Notes under the pieces: generated by a model
What the model saw: the letters and a program-made list of their open reading frames with translations, nothing else
Told to the model about the DNA's origin: nothing
The model's database searches: none
Program-made: the position numbers and the translations under genes
Part shown: positions 37,101 to 52,100 of the stretch, in pieces
Layout: each line of letters opens with the position of its first letter
Position numbering within the stretch: the stretch's first letter is position 1
Origin: Sinotaia quadrata
Lineage: Eukaryota; Mollusca; Gastropoda; Architaenioglossa; Viviparidae
NCBI GenBank assembly: GCA_028829895.1
Contig: CM054181.1
Location: 995,501 to 1,059,500 of the forward strand
Direction of reading: 5' to 3'
Length of the DNA: 64,000 nt

Positions 37101-40100
37101 ATGATTGCTTATATGACTCAGAACTTGATGAATGAACTTATTAAGGCATGCCATTTTAGAATTGGTAACTTTGAACAATGAAATTATTTTTATTTGATAC
37201 AAGTTAACAATATGTGTATTTCATGATTATTCTTATTATTATTAGGATTTTATTGTAATATTTTAGATTCAGGAATGTCATTCACAACAAACTATGTGAT
37301 TTATGCAATGATAGTATCTGATGAGAAAACACCATTGCTATAACAAGTAATTTAATGGTATGAGTGATGTCTATTGCCTGCTCTTTTAGGCAGTTATAGC
37401 ATATTTTGCCTAAATTTCAACACTTGTCAAGTCGTCATTTAAAGCCACTTGGTGACAATTTGAAACAAACCAACAAAAGATGACAGTGAAATCTGGCTCT
37501 GCTTTTGATAACTGGAAATTGTGGTCTTCTCCTCCATCCTGCCTGTCTGTTAATCTATTGTCTTTGCTTAATAAAGTATTTAATTGTCCTGATGAATGAT
37601 CGTTTGTCTTATAACTTAAAAGATTGAACTCTTAGTCTTACTAATGTCAATTATTTTTATTCAAAGACTTGGTTATGATTTTTATAACTGCCTCTTGATT
37701 TTTCTCTCCTTAAGAAATTCTATCTTACACAAGAGAAACAGAAGCTTGAAACAGCAGTAACAGGTATATATTGTTTTTCTCCTTTATTGAGTTGTATGAC
37801 TGTGATCAAAATCTATACTATGCATTAATATTCGGAAGATAAGGAGAAAATAATGTTTTATTTATGTATGATATTACTTATTGATAATTACATATATATA
37901 TGCTGAGATAAAGATAGAAAGAAAAAAATATTTCAGTTGTATTAGGTGTTACATATTGATAATTATATTCTTTAACTGAGTGAGACTGAGGTCACAGTTC
38001 TAGTTTCTTATGCAAAATGTTTGAGTTCAAGTTCATCCTTGATGATTTGGATTTTATTTCAGTTGATACTCACCTTCCCCCTTTAATGTTAAACTGAAAT
38101 TTAAAGATTTGCAAGAAGCTGTTTGGACACCATTTTCAATCTATTTAACATATCTACAGACTCACAAGTGCTTTTGAATTGTGTAAATAATAGTCACTCT
38201 GTGCCAGACATGCATTTCTTTTTGTTGTAGAGCACTTGGCCAAAGCAAAATATCAGTGTAGTGTTCATACTGCAGTAGACTTTCGATGATCTGGTTTTAG
38301 GTTAACTAGATTGCTGATTAGTTAGACTGTTAAAAAACTACTACATGAATTTGAAATAGGAGATACAAAATGGTGGCTGCTAAAAGCATAATGGGACATA
38401 TGAGAAGATGACTGACAAAAGAATAAAGTGACAGCATAACGTATGCTAAGTTTGTTGGCGATATTTTGCTGGTTTTGCATACATGCAGTTTGAAAGTTGA
38501 AACACCCATACATGATCATGTTGAGATGTAGAAGGATTGTTCTTTATATAGAATATCACTAGAAATATTTTATTTTTAATCTGAAAAAGATGTAGTGGTC
38601 AAGATAATCAGTATGACATTGATGACCGAACAGTTCATGATCTTGCCTTGTGAAAATGACAATACGTTATTTACATCAAACAAATGTGGCTTCTGTAGTA
38701 AATGGGTTATTTTACATCAAACAAATGTGGCTTCTGTAGAACAGGGTTATTTACATCAAACAAATGTGGCTTCTGTAGAACAGGATTATTGACATCAATG
38801 TGGCTTCTGTAGAACAGGGTTATTTACATCAAATTTGGTTTCTATAGTAAAGGGGTGATTGTACAGCAAAGATATGTAGTTTGTATAGTAAAGGGGTGAA
38901 TATACTTCACAGAAATGTGGTTTCTATAGTAAATAGATGATCTTACCTCAAAGAAAGGGGTGATCTTATGCATGAGTGAAATCTCTAGTAATAAAGGGGT
39001 GATATTGTGTATGAGTGAAATCTCTAGTAATAAAGGGGTGATATTGTGTTTGAGTTAAATCCCTAGTAATAAAGGGGTGATATTGTGTATGAGTGAAATC
39101 TCTAGTAATAATGGGGTGATATTGTGTTTGAGTGAAATCTTTAGTAATAAAGGGGTGATATTGTGTATGAGTAATATATGGTTTCTGTAGTATTGTCTTT
39201 GCATTCTTTTAAAAATGATCTTGAGCATCAGAGAAATTTGTTTTTGTTTATTTAAATGGTGATCTGCCTCATTTAAATTTGTTTTTGTTTAGTAAAATGG
39301 TGATCTGCCTCAATTAAATTTGTTTTTAGCAAAGAGGTAATCTTGAAACATGACCTGTAGTGATGAGGTGATTTTGTACATCCGTGAAATGTGGTTTCTA
39401 TAGCAATGGGGTTATTTTTTTTGCATCATTAAATGTTTGAAAAACTCTTGTGTTCAACTCCAGAAAAACATTTACACAAGTTGATGACTTGTATGTACCT
39501 TTTCGACTAATTCCAACTTCATAGATGCTGTACGAGCAATGCATGGGAACAGTCATCATCTTCTTGATGCAGACCTCATTCTAGAGCAATTGCTTCGTGC
39601 GAAGGACGTGTCATGTGTTGTGACCCAGGAAGCATCTGGTGAACCAATAAAGTAAGCAGAAAGAAAGTGAACTAGAAATGTAATATGATTTGATTTTGGC
39701 CAAGAATTAATTACGCTAGCATCAATGTGCACTCAGTGCAGTGAAAAAGAATTTTAAAAATGTACTACTTATAAAAATGCTGTTTATTCACAAGGCAAAT
39801 GTATGTATATATGAAATTTAACATAACTCATATTGTAGTACAAATGCTGATTACGTCAGGTCCACTTGCAAGAGAAATGCTCTGGTTACACTTGTAGATG
39901 ATACTGTAGGAGAATACATTTGAGAATGAATTCTTCTTAAAAAGACTTTATTAATTGACAAATGTTTAGAATTGAACTTTTCAGTTGTTCAAAGGACATG
40001 ATGTGTATCATAAAAAAGGTCTACTGAAACCTATTTTCTTATTTTAATAAAAGGAAATATGTGTGAGAAGTTAAAAGTCACTTGTCTAGGAAGTATAATT

Positions 40101-43100
40101 AGTCAAGTTTGGATTTAAGGAGCAACAGTAATTCTCCAGAATATGAGTTGCTTATTTTAAGTATCGTGCAGTGGAATATATAAGTGACTACCACTACACC
40201 CCCTCTCCACCTTATGATAACACGTTTGATGACCACTCACATTTACACCAAAAGCACAATAGTCCGTAAAATGCACATTTACCTGACAGCATTGGACCCA
40301 CTCTCCAAGTCATCTGCTACTAAGTTCTGAACAATATTCAGGTTATCACTCTTAATTTAAAACTAAGAGTAAAACTAATTTTTGTGCAAAGTGGTTTTGC
40401 TTTGTGCAACTTATCATATCCTGTGCATGTCTTAATTAACTAAAAATGAGACATGTTACACTAATTCACTGATCATTTCAGCAATTAAAAATGCTTGTGC
40501 TTGTGAAAATAAGGAGTCCTCAGTCCAAATTTAATATTATTTACTATTCCCATGAAAGGGGACAGGGATTTGAAAAAGAAAGTGGAAACTTTTTATATAC
40601 CGCTGTCATCTACATGATGTCTCTGCTGTTACAACTTTATTCAGTCCGTTAGTGGTCTGTCATCTACATGATGTCTCTGCTGTCACAACTTTATTCAGTC
40701 CCTTAGTAGTCTGTCAGCACTATGTCATGTCTCTGCTGTCACATCTTTATTCAGTCCGTTAGTGGTCTGTCAGCACTACGTCACGTCTCGGCTGTCACAA
40801 CTTTATTCAGTCCCTTAGTAGTCTGTCAGCACTATGCAGGACTAGTTTGTTGTTTGTCTCAGTGCATACACCATGGATGTTCGTCTGGCTTTTATTATGC
40901 ATGCAAGGATTACTTTGGAGAATATAAGCAATACAGGACAATATAGTGTAGACACCGCACTCACCTTTTCAAAACAATAGTTGACAAATTACAAATTTTT
41001 GATGAATATGATTTAACTTTATTGTCCTACAGGTTCTTTTTCATGCGGTGGATAAAAGAAAAACTTAATCAATCCTTTCACAAACCACTCAGTCATAAAA
41101 CATACACTCTGAAAATAAAGGAGTAATTTTTTGAATGATGGATGATGAAACAAATAAGGAAAGTAAAAAAGAGAAGTAAAAAGTAACACATTAACAACAT
41201 GCAAAAGTGTGACAATTTTTGCTATTAAAAACAGCTACAGCAAAAGTACCAAGAAAACTAATAGGAACATAAAGTTATTAAAAATCTCAAACGCAGGTCC
41301 TGGAGTATTTAGCTCCTCCTATGAATAAAAATAGATAAAAGTTTAAATCTTAAGTTCAAATCCTATGGCTTACTTAGCCCTACCTACTCATAATTAATTT
41401 TATGTGCATGGAGGTTTCTAATAATTGATTGAATCTTTGATTACTCACAAAACTTTTTGTACCCTTCAAAAATTAAGTTGGGTGTTTCCTAAAAAAAGAT
41501 GACACAATTGGCTGTGGAGGAAAAACGTGAAAAACAACTGAAGGAGGGTCACAGTTCGAGTGTGGTCACTGTCATCTCTGTCTGTCATGGGGTTGCTCAT
41601 GATTAGGCCTTCTCCCTTCTGGCACACTTCTGGTCATTGGAAAGTGGGTTTATAGTGGCTTGGCTTACACTAGTTCTTTAGAAACCAATTAGGTCATTGG
41701 AAAGTGGGTTTATGGTGGCTTGGTTTACACTAGTTCTTTAGAAATCAATTAGGTCATTGGACAATGGGGTGGGTGTGGGTATCACCTGTAGATCTATTCT
41801 CATGAATTTAAATCATTTATATTTTATAAAATTAAAAAAAAAATCTGTTTCATCTTTATGTTTGAAATGTCTGTATAGATTTCACACTGAGCATCAGGAG
41901 ACACTGAAAGATGTTATTTCAAATTATGGATCCATAACCTTTGCTGGTATCCAGCCGTAAGTACAGTATCAATAAATATCAGACATGTTTTGATTTGCTC
42001 TTTTTAATAACATTTGCAACTGTATTGTTCTCTTGTAGTTTTTTTATTTCTAAACGAGAATATTTATTTTTATTAGAAAATTATAATAAACTCTAATGGA
42101 TTATTTTTCACTGGTAGAATGAATATCACGTACCAGATTCAAAGCTGATACCACTGTAAATAAATTCAGATAAATTAATTTTTAGAATAGTGAAGAATAA
42201 ATGTGTATTTAATTATTTAAAAAATGTAAAAATTATATTAAAATAATCTGTAGCAATGCTGTGGCTTCTAATATTGTGTGTGGGTTCTAATGTTATATGT
42301 AGGTTCTAATGTTGTGTGGGGCTTCTAATGTTATGTGTGGCTTCTAATATTATGTGTGGGTTCTAATGTTATATGTGGGTAAAATGTGAATGCACAAGCA
42401 TATTTGGAATGTCTAATTTTATGCAAAATACAGTTATACAAACCCAAAGTTATTTGAGGGTCCACTGTCCTTGCTGCATTATAAGAATATTTTTATTTAC
42501 TTAAGCTGAAAATATGATTTTGAAATTTAGTCAGGTTAATGATCTTTATATACAGAAATCCTTTAAAGAGTCTTTTGATTTTGATTATCTTCTCTTGGCA
42601 TTCATTAAGTAGGGATAGGAATGGTTTTCTCAGACATGTCCATGATAAGAGTAACTTATTTTCTCTTTCAGTATATTTTAATGTGAAAACTTCAGTCTTT
42701 TAGTGTTGTGCACATTTGTTAAAGTTCTCCAGGGGTGAAATTTTTCTTATTTTAAAAAATGTCCTTATTTCAGTATGTTTGAACTGAAGCTTCCAAGTCC
42801 TGATGCTGAAAGACCATCACCAGAGGAGTTTTGCTTGGTTTCTGTGACTGATTCAGACGCTCTATCCAGCACTGATACAGAATCTGTAACAGACTCTGTC
42901 ATCATGGAGGGTATGATTTTCTGTGTGCGTGCATGTTTTTTTTTTCTTTGATGACAAATAAATAAATTGTGTAGTCCTTTTGATTCTTTAGGTTTTATAG
43001 TTATCACTAACATACCAGTATTTCTTGTCTTGGCAGAAGGAAGAGAAGAATCATTTGTATCTTTTGAAGAGATACGACTAAAACCTGCAACATATCCACC

Positions 43101-46100
43101 TGTGAAAGTTCTCATGCCAGGTATGGTTTGTATTTACCCTTCTTGTTAATTTTATTTTGTTCACTTGTTAATTGCTTATTGTTTTAGCAACAACATTTTC
43201 CCCGATATGAATTTAAGTTTTATTGTTATTTTTGCTAATGGTTTTATCTAGTTTATTGCTTCAAGAAAAAATTTTACTTAAGAAAATCATGACTATGTAC
43301 AATTTGGTTTTGCAAGTGACAACATTATATTCTTTATCTTTTTAATTTATTTTCAATTTTAGTTTCTGTAGTTGTGATTTGAAAAGAAAATGAAGAATTA
43401 TGCTTGAAATGTTTGTATCAGGTCACTGTGAGAAAATACAGGTGACTCACATCCGCACACCTTGTCAGTTTTACGTACAGCGTGTGTCACAAATTCCACA
43501 GCTTAAGGCATTGTCACATCAGATTACTGCCTACTGTCACAGCCCTGCTTCAAAATTGGAATCCTTGGAAACTCTGGTACCTGGTTCGTGTCACCAATAT
43601 AATAGAATTTCTACTTTTAAACAAAAAAAACAGGGTCCATGCTTGCGTGCATGATATTAAACAAAAAAAAACAGGTGCATGCTTGTGTGCATGATAAACA
43701 AAAAACAGGGTGCATGCTTGTGTGCATGATATTAAATAACCTCATCGCACTATCTGTTTGACTGCATTCAACTGTTTAGCCAGTAGTTTGAATACTATTT
43801 ATTTAATGGTTGATTTCATGATGAACTGCTAGGTAGAACTTGTTTAATGAGGCATGCTTTCTTGGTTCCCTTTTACCTTGTAAATAGCAAAACTTTTCTT
43901 AGAAGCATAATATGTGTCATGGAACGTTTGGGTATTTCATTCAAATCTCTCTACAGGGGCAGTTATCCAGTCCTTGTAAATAGCAAAAATGTTCTTAGAA
44001 GCATAAAGAAACTGTTTTGAAACTTGAAAAATATGCTGAAAATGAAAATAGTAAACTCAGAAGTCTTCAGACTGAGCAGCTTTTTTCAGTACTTTGCTCC
44101 TCTGTCTCATCACAGATGACATTTTCCCTTCTATCTTATTGCATTGGTTACCCATTACTTTGCACTTCTGTCTTATTGCATTGGTTACCCATTACTTTGC
44201 ACTTTTGTCTTATTGCACTGGTTACCCATTACTTTGCACTTCTGTCTTTTTGCATTGGTTACCCATTACTTTGTATTTCTGTCTTATTGCATTGGTTACC
44301 CATTACTTTGCACTTCTGTCTTATTGCATTGGTTACCCATTACTTTGCACTTCTGTCTTATCACAGGTAAATTTACTTTGTCTTTTTTTGTTTGTTATCA
44401 CAGGTGATCGAGTGTTAGCACAATTCTCTCAAGACAAAGAATGGTATCGTGCTGTGATTAACAGTATAGATACAAATCATTCACAAAATGGTTCAGTAGC
44501 TTTTGAAGTTTTCTTCATTGATTATGGAAACTCTGAGGTCATTAAATTGTCCAAGTAAGTCAGATAACTATTTTATTGATTTTTACGTGTAGACTGACAT
44601 TAAATTTACTCCTAAAAAAATAATGTTAACTGTATGTATTATACTTTACGATAAATGAAGAGAGAGTTCAGAATAGGTGACAGTCACAATTTGTGCAAGG
44701 TAAGTGCTCCAAGCTGACAGTCACAAAGTAAGTGCTCCCAGTCTTAATTTTAGGATAAATACTGAAACAAACAAGGTAGTGTGAAGATAACTTGCTAACT
44801 CTTAGAGATTTGTGATTTTTGTTGAGAAATTGAGAAAAACAAACTGCATTTGCATGTGTATTTTAATTCATTTTTATAAAATGATAATTCTTTATTTATT
44901 TTGCAGACTTCGCAAAGCACAGAAACGTTTTTTTAAGGCACCACCATTTGCATTTGAATGTTCACTGTTTGACATTGTACCTATTGACAAGGTTGGTTTA
45001 CCTTTAACTTTGAGACCCAGCTTTTAAAGATTTTACCAGGGATATATTTGGGTTTCTTTTTCTGTGTTTTTGAAGATTGCATTCTTTGTTTTCTCATTGT
45101 TTCAAATGTGGTGTGAATTCTTCACTTCTTCTTCCACTTGTCTCCCATCTTTATATGTAACTGTCTCAAATCTTTATATGTAACTCTCTCAAATCTTTAT
45201 ATGTGAAAATAGTTTAAGGGACTCTAATTAGAAATGTCTTAGAATGAGAGAATCCTTCATCAGAAGTATGTCTTAGTATGAGAGAATACCCAATCAAAAG
45301 TATGTTTTTTTTAGAATGAGAGAATCCCTTATCAAAAGTAGGTCTTAAAAAGAGAGAAATCCTAATCAAAAGTAGATCTTTAAATGAGAGAATCCTTAAT
45401 TAAAAGTAGATCTTAGAATAAGACAATCCCTAATCAAAAGTATGTCTTAGAATGAAAATCCCTAATCAGAAGTATGTCTTAGAATGAAAAAAATCCCTAA
45501 TCAGAAGTATGTCTTAGAATGAAAAAAATCCCTAATCAGAAGTATGTCTTAGAATGAAAAAAATCCCTAATCAGAAATATGTCTTAAAATGAGGGAATCC
45601 CTAATCAGAAATATGTCTTAAAATGAGAGAATCTCTAATCAGAAATATGCCTTAGAATGAGAGAATCTCTAAAAGAATGAGAGAATCCCTAATCAAAAGA
45701 ATGCCTTAGAATTGAAAATCCCTAAACAGAAGTATCAGAATGAGAATGCCTAATCACAAATATGCCTTAGATTAGAATGAGAGAATCCATAATCAAAAGT
45801 TTGTCTTAGATTAGAAGGGGAGGATGGATACCTAATCAAAATTTTGTCGTAGATTCAAAGGGGAGGATACTTTATCAAAATTGAATCTTAGTCTCAAAGG
45901 GGAGGATACTTTATCAAAATTGAATCAGTCTCAAAGGGGAGAGAATACCTAATCAAAATTTTATCATAGACTAAAATGTATATATCATAATCAAAAGTGT
46001 GCCTTAGATTAGAAGGGGAGATTCCCTAATCCAAAGTATGCCTTGCAATAGAAAGGGAAGATCCCTAGTCAAAAGTATGCCTTAAGTCAGAATGGGAGGT

Positions 46101-49100
46101 TAGTCACACATTATGTCTCAGACAGGAGTGGTAGAATAGTCAAAAGTATGTCTCAGACTTAATGTGAGTTAGGGGTTCCTGAATAGAAATCTTGAAAGTC
46201 ACAGAGTATGTACTTGAAAGTCACAAAATATGTCTCCATCGGAATATGAATGGTTACAAAATATATCTTTGTAAGGTTTCCTTACTAGATCACATTTTGG
46301 TTACAAAGTTTGTCTTTGTAAGGGTTCATTACCAGAACACATGGTTACAAAGTGTAGTTGTAAGGGTTTCTTACCAGAACACATTTTGGTTACAGAGTTT
46401 GTCTTTGTAATGGTTTCTTACCAGAACACATAGTAAAAAGTGTCATTTTGTAAGGGTTCCTTACCAAAACACATGGTTGTAAAGTATGTCTTTATAAGGG
46501 TTCCTTACTGGAATATCTTAACCCTTTAAGGTTCAAAGGTTTTTCCCTTATCTAACTCTGAAGGGGCAAGATTTTTCAGGGTTTCGGTGAGATTTAGGGT
46601 TACATTAGTAAAAACATCATATCTTAGGTATTAGTGCATATATTTCAATGAAATAAAATGCAAAATGAAAGCAGCTTTATTAATATCCTTAATGCTTCTT
46701 AATTGAAGTATTATTTCAGGTGTTAAATTTGAATACTTGCATGAAAATATATATTTACACAAAAAATATATTGTCCACTTTTGTCCACTACAAACACTAT
46801 GTACACACACTTTGTTGATGCCAAGAACACTAACTAATCTGTCATCAGACGACCATTATATCTCTTTTTCTCGGCAGGTCGTGAATTCCTATCAAAATCA
46901 CAAGTTCAGAATAAGTGGCATTAGTTTCCTTCCAACCTGGATTGCCATTTTGTTTTTCCGTGATTTTCGGACATGCATACTCGTTTGTTTATTCTGATAT
47001 CTTCTCAAATGTTTCTTCTTCGAAAAACTAGTAGAAGAAAGCCAGCTGAGTAATATCATTAGTTACAGTCACATTCGGCCCCATTTCTGTTATAAATTCC
47101 GATATATTCGTTCTAAAGTACTACTATTCCAACCGTGTGCATCTCCAGATACCCCTTCCCCCTACTCCTCTTCGATATCCTCCAAAATTTGAAAGATGCT
47201 ACATGTGCACACTACTGACACTAATGTCACTTCTAATCCTATCGTCCGATTCAAAATAAACTTCTCTTAACCTCATTATCCGATAAATAGAATCCAAAAC
47301 TAAACATCATCACTCGATGATTCTAAGAAATCCATATGAAACACCAAACGCGAAAAACAAAGAAAACTTTATGAAAAAATGAACGCAGCAAAGCAAAAAC
47401 GTTTCAAAATGCGCATGAATCATCATAGAAACGTTAGACTTCCTGTAGACACCGGAAGTCTCATGATTTCTTGAACGATATGAGAAGAAAAGAGCACTTG
47501 TTGCTACGGACGCTTTCGGTCGTTTTGCCCTTTTGGTAGTAAAGAAGTTTTCGGCCGCTCTGCCCCTTAAAGGGTTAATAGTCATAGAGAATATCTCAGA
47601 TCAGAGTGTGAGGACGGTCACAAGTTTGTCTCAGACTGAAATGAAAGGATAGGTCACAAACTTTTCAGACTAAAATGGGTGAATAGTCACAAAGTTCATC
47701 TTGGACAAAATGTGAGGAAAGTTACAAGTTTGTCAGACTAAAATGGGAGAATAGTCACAAGTTCATCTTGGACAAAATGTGAGGAAAGTTACAAGTTTGT
47801 CTCAGACTGAATTGAAAGATTATATACGGGAACATTCCTTAGCAGAATACTCACCTATGTGTAAAAGTAAGCCTGCAGGTGTATCTTGCACAGATTTTGA
47901 AAGACAAGAGAAAAAAGGGAAAATGATAGATGATTTATGGTTTGGACTTACAGTAAATATATCAATGATCTTATTAGCACACGTTTTCACTAAAAATACC
48001 TGAAACTTAATTTACATTAGAAGTTACAAAAATATCTTATTATATAAATAATCTTTCTGTTTAAAAATAATAATAGTAAGCTACACAATTTTGTTTACAA
48101 ATAACTTTATTTCTTTTCTCCATACCTGTTTAGAATGCTGGATGGTCAGCAGAGTCCGTACAAAACATGCTTCAAATGACTCACGTTGGGCCAATGATGA
48201 TGACTGTAAGTAATTGACATAGCTAAGCATGAAAAAGCTCACTAAATCAATTTATATGACTGAATAAATTAGATAATGTGTGGAAATAATTTTCTCCTGG
48301 TAAGCAGCAGGTTTTGCTTATAGTTGAATACAAAGTTTAATAGTAGCACAAAGATATATTGTTTATGTCTTTGGTAAGCAGCGGGTTTTACTTATGGTTG
48401 AATACAAAGTTTAATAGTAGCACAAAGATATATTGTTTATGTCTTTGGTAAGCAGCAGGTTTTGCTTATAGTTGAATACAAAGTTTAATAGTAGCACAAA
48501 GATATATTGTTTATGTCTTTGGTAAGCAGCAGGTTTTGCTTATAGTTGAATACAAAGTTTAATAGTAGCACAAAGATATATTGTTTATGTCTCTGATTTC
48601 CATCCATGGATGCATGATTTCTGAGCACCTACTGTTCTGATCAACATGTTACTGACACAGGACTAAGCATGGGGGTACAGTTTTCTACCAAGAAACATTT
48701 AACCTGCTTTCACAGAGCATGGACTAAGCATGGGGGTACAGTTTTCTACCAAGAAACATTTAACCTGCTTTCACAGAGCATGGACTAAGCATGGGGGTAC
48801 AGTTTTCTACCAAGAAACATTTAACCTGCTTTCACAGAGCATGGACTAAGCATGGAGGTACAATTTTCTACCAATAAACATTTAACCTGCTTTCACAGAG
48901 CATGCATGGCTTTTTGCTCCTGCAGTTTAGGTATATTTAAAATTGCTATTAATATATTAGAATATCTCAAAGGCATCAGTTATCTAAAAGTCAAAGTTTC
49001 AACTGAGACTGAAAGGGTTAAGGCCATGGCTTTTAGGAGAAATAAAACCATTAGTTTCCTAAAGTATGTTTGGTTGTATGAAGAGGAAAAGACGCTAAAG

Positions 49101-52100
49101 ATGTTAAAAAGAACGCCTAGTGTTGTACTTTACATACAGTTTAAGAATTTTTTACATTTGTAATGTCATACTTGACTTTTTCAATAATTGTTAACTCTGT
49201 TTCCATTACAATAATCAATTTATCAAGTCTAGTATGCATGCCAGTTTGCCGTGAAAGGTAAGTTAATATACTGTTGCCTGCAGAATAAATGAATCCATTG
49301 AAGGAATGACAAAGCTGTAAGTGTGTGGCACTGATTCAGAATGGTGGGTGGGTCTCTGTTTTCTTATTGTGTTCAGTGTCGTTTTGTCTTATAATACTAC
49401 CTGTGTCAGTAAATTTGCCTATTCCTATTTGTAAACTTAATTGTTATATAAATTGTTAAATGTCAGTGACCTGACCTTGGGTACTGCATCTGCTGATATT
49501 TTTAAGTGTCAGAGTTGGAAGTAAACAATTCAGGTGGAGGATAGGCTAGATATTCCTGATGCAATCCAAACCATTTCCAACTGAATGAGTAGTTTTTATT
49601 ATCCAATGGTTAAGATTTACAAGAACGAGACTAGCCAATGGGCTGAGATCAAAAGTTTACCTGCTGTAAAGGAATCTATTTTCTGATTACTTTGAATTTG
49701 GTGTCGCAAAAATCCTATCATGAAGGGCAGCCATTAGCTTAATGGTGAGTTAACTGACTAATTGAGAAAGAATGGACTTAGAAATATTTTATGCATTTTT
49801 ATATTGATATGTTGCATTTTATTAGAGATGTATTATGTGAGTAGACTATTATTTCTACAGATTGTGAACTAAGATGCATATATGTAGAATGGTTAACACT
49901 TGACATTGTTTCTAGTAAATCTATTATGCTGTTTCTAATAAACTATTATGCTGTATTTATGCAAGCGTGTATCGGGTTAATAAATACTGTTGCAGGAAAC
50001 TGTCAGTTGAGACTTGCATGTAAGAAAGAATGGAGTTAAAGATGAATAAACTGGAAACTTAGTATTTGTTCCCTGATTATATTTTACAGAGAATAAGCAG
50101 TCTTTTCTTGTTTTACCTGAATCTTATTGGTGTATTTTTCTTGTCCATGTTAGAAGATTGTGTAAACCAGCTTATTGATGTATCTTTCTTGTAAAATTTA
50201 GAAGATTGTGTAAAACAGCTTATTGGTGTATCTTTCTTGTACATGTTAGAAGATTGTGAAAAACAGCTTATTGATGTATCTTTCTTGTATGTGTTAGAAG
50301 ATTGTGTAAAACAGCTTATTGATGTATCTTTCTTGTATGTGTTAGATTGTGTAAAACAGCTTATTGGTGTATCTTTCTTGTACATGTTAGAAGATTGTGT
50401 GAAACAATTTATTGCTATAGCTTTCTTGTACCTTGTGACTAAGGCACCTGATTTGTGTATCTTTCTTGTAGCTGTGTGACTAAGGCACCTGATTTGTGTA
50501 TCTTTCTTGTACCTATTAATAGGTTGTGAACAGGATTGGAGGAGTACTTGAAGTAGATTTAAGTCGACCAGAAAGTGAGAGGTTTTGCTCAGATGACCGC
50601 CCAGTGTCTGTCCGTGACTGTCTGATTTTCTTGGAGATGGCAGTCTTTAATACTGGCTCTTGTGTACCATCTCTCTCAGGTAAATTGCTGCTTGTTGTTG
50701 TTTTGCTGCCTGTGAGAGAGCTGACTTTTTTCGATCATCCCTTAAATAAGAAGTGAGTTTGATCTGGAATGGGTATAATACCAACTTTGATGTAGCATTA
50801 ACTATTTGCTTAACTATCAGAAACAAATTCATAAATCTGTTAAGTTTTAACAGTATAATACCAACTCTGATGTAGCATTAACTATTTGCTTAACTATCAA
50901 AAATAAATTTTTAAATCTGTTAATTATTGACAACAAATTAATAAATCTGTTAAGTTTAACCAGAATAGGTACAGTACAGCCATTGAGGTGACATTAAAAA
51001 AAAAATGTGCATAATTATCAACAACAAATTCATAAATCCATGGAATAGATTCACTCAGCAGAACTCTATTTCATACTGAGAATGAATAGCCTTAGTCTGA
51101 GGATTAGTCTATTCATCTCTGAGGAATAGAAAATTAAATGCATTTGGGAATTTTCGCCAATATAATTATATAAGTTCTATTTATCACTAATTACCTCTAG
51201 TCAAGCATTTTACTTTTCTTCACAATAAACAACTCATGTCTATGTCTTCCTAATTGGATTGAAAACAGCTGTTTTCTTCAAGTCTTGGACAGTACTGCTA
51301 ACTTTCATTAAATTGAAATATTTTGATTTTTTTTTTTTAAAAATCAAGTTGTTAAAATATATTCAAAGTATTTATCATTGCTCCTTTCTCCTGCAGAAGA
51401 CCTCCAAGATGTGTTTATAAAAACTTTATTGACATGTAAAAAAAGATCATGTTTTATATAAAATTTATTATTTCTCAGAAAATAATATTTTAATGTTAGT
51501 GACCATTATTATTAATTATTATTGCAGTTGTGTTGTGGATTTCAAAAGCCCAGAAGAAAAGCAGTTTGCTTTACCGTTTTCCTAGTTTAAAATTAATTTG
51601 AAAGGTAGTAATGGTATGTAAATGGAAAATGGGCTAGTTTGATCACCTTTGTCATTGGTTTTCTTGTAATATGATGGTGAGTAGGTCCAGCAGATTTGGC
51701 ATGTTGTTAACAGAATTATAAATATTTGATTTCAGTAGAAATTTTCTTGTAATATGATGGTGAGTAGGTCCAGCAGATTTGGCATGTTGTCAACAGAATT
51801 GTAAATGTGTTTGATTTCAGTAGAAATGTTCTTGATCTATTTGTTGGTTCATTTTTATGAAAAATAACTGTAAAACAGCTATAAATTAAACCACTGTAAT
51901 GAACATAATTTGTTAATTTAACATTAATGCAAAAAACAATACTTTACTTGTAATTAGTTTTGTGTTATTAATTAGTAAATGAATAATCAAAACGAGTGAA
52001 GGATTCCAATAGAGGTGTCACAAAAACAAATATTTCACTTTTAAAAAAAAATGCCTTGAGGAAAGAAAGAAACCTCAAGTAGTCAAATTAATGGCCAGTT

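Noticed and set aside
44017..44558. 117- and 154-residue frames rich in GYPLLCTSV-like repeats
   Set aside because: They are the 37-bp intronic array. The longer one merely runs through the intron into true exon 17.
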